From Metopolophium dirhodum (lineage: Eukaryota; Arthropoda; Insecta; Hemiptera; Aphididae), in assembly GCF_019925205.1 (NCBI RefSeq), contig NC_083567.1:17546001-17610000 (forward strand): a stretch of 64,000 nt of DNA, in the 5' to 3' direction. The notes beneath the pieces are model-generated. The model was given only the letters and a program-made list of their open reading frames with translations, did not search any database and was not told the origin of the DNA. How positions within the stretch are numbered: position 1 is the first letter of the stretch; each line of letters begins with the position of its first letter. A program made the position numbers and the translations under genes. This document shows, in pieces, positions 63,193 through 64,000 of this stretch.

Positions 63193-64000
63193 CTAAAATA
63201 AATAATGAAATTAAATAATACAGCATTTTTAAATAATATTGTTAATATATTTATATGAGATTAGGTAGTTCAAATTGATAAACTATGAAATAAGACATCT
63301 CTGAGTGTACTAGATATTAAAAAGTATACTTAATTTCTCCTAAAGCAATTTCTTGATACTAAATTCATATTATAAGGCACATATTATTATGTAGTTTAGA
63401 CAGATTGTAATTTTTCAAAAAAAAACAATCTATTTTCTACAATATTAAAATAATTTACATAATAAATCAAAAATTATAAGAACAAGTAAATACAGGTGAG
63501 GAAAATTGAATGTTTGTATTAAAGGCATGGATAAGTATTACACAGGGAAAGTATCTAAAACAATATAATGTATTCAGTTTAGATTATAAATACAATTATA
63601 GTATAAGTATCTAAAACAAATTAAAAATATAAATATATATTATATAGGTAGCTTTAAGTACCTACATAGTATATGCTATAAGAAAAAAAGTTTTTATTTT
63701 TAAAAGCTGAGAATAAATAAAAATTTGATTTCACTAAGGTTTGGTATCTTTAATAGCGCATAAAATGGTACTTAAAAGAGCACGCAATAGAAACTTTTTT
63801 ACTAATATTTGGTTGTTATTGCTGCATTATAATAACGAGAAATCTACTACAACATGTGCATTTAACTTCCTGCAATTTTCTTCTTCTTCAGCCTCATAAA
63901 ATTATAATTTTTCAAAAACAAACAAGATTTTCACAAAGAAAAATTAGATAGTTATTTTGTACAGACTCAAATCAAAGTCAGAGTGTGATAGGTAAATTCC
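63193..64000 (-). other. RpL23A: 5' intron of RpL23A, continuing past the window edge
   Basis: The acceptor TATTTTAG lies just before the exon at 63192. No ATGG followed by a GT donor is present on the minus strand up to 64000, so the first exon lies outside. No snoRNA box pair was seen here. A nine-codon frame near 63896 (MRLKKKK...) is probably chance. Confidence 0.7.

Noticed and set aside
62340..63218. Long plus-strand frames opposite RpL23A (Leu/Phe/Ala/Ser-rich)
   Set aside because: They are the complement of the Lys/Ala/Pro repeat coding region and have no support of their own.
1..64000. CRISPR arrays, bacterial operons, ribosome binding sites and insertion sequences
   Set aside because: None seen; spliced genes and hAT/MITE elements show this is animal nuclear DNA.
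1..64000. tRNA or rRNA genes
   Set aside because: I scanned for T-loop phrases such as GGTTCGAATCC and found no acceptable cloverleaf; a tRNAscan-SE run would be decisive.

Overview
The window looks like nuclear DNA from an insect, most likely an aphid. The sequence is very AT-rich, with short spliceosomal introns (GT...AG), many small DNA transposons and a frequent TAGGTA/TACCTA hexamer. The three recognisable genes are all of animal type: an Spb1/FTSJ3 rRNA methyltransferase, a Yellow/MRJP-family protein (an arthropod hallmark), and ribosomal protein L23A with the long histone-H1-like N-terminal extension known from flies. The aphid assignment is inferred from composition and repeat style. 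No species-specific marker was checked.

Layout. Positions 1 to about 48,500 hold no gene I can name. This is AT-rich intergenic (or giant-intron) DNA with microsatellites, tandem and inverted duplications, and several non-autonomous transposons with clear boundaries. Four hAT-like elements in the whole window have perfect 8-bp target-site duplications (10292-11082, 23518-23960, 52813-53846, 55755-55920), and a fifth (28286-28639) has a 7/8 match. Two GC- and CpG-richer blocks (about 7320-7640 and 25700-27120) could be promoters or 5' exons. Two short stretches (41054-41329 +, 44780-44964 -) look coding but match nothing I recognise.

The right quarter is gene-bearing. Ftsj3/Spb1 (48552-52256, +) has 12 exons and encodes about 836 aa, but a run of ten A in exon 8 puts it one base out of frame. 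A single-exon, GC-rich Yellow-family gene (56992-58164, -) follows after two hAT elements. RpL23A (60824-63192, -) then runs off the right edge at its 5' end. The last intron of RpL23A carries five related box C/D snoRNA-like genes on the host strand.

How they fit together: Ftsj3 (2'-O-methylation of large-subunit rRNA and pre-60S maturation), RpL23A (60S protein) and the intronic C/D snoRNAs (guides for 2'-O-methylation) all serve ribosome production within about 15 kb. The Yellow-family gene between them is unrelated in function and differs strongly in base composition. The most notable items are the five-copy snoRNA cluster, the homopolymer frameshift in Ftsj3, and the intronless GC-rich yellow gene.
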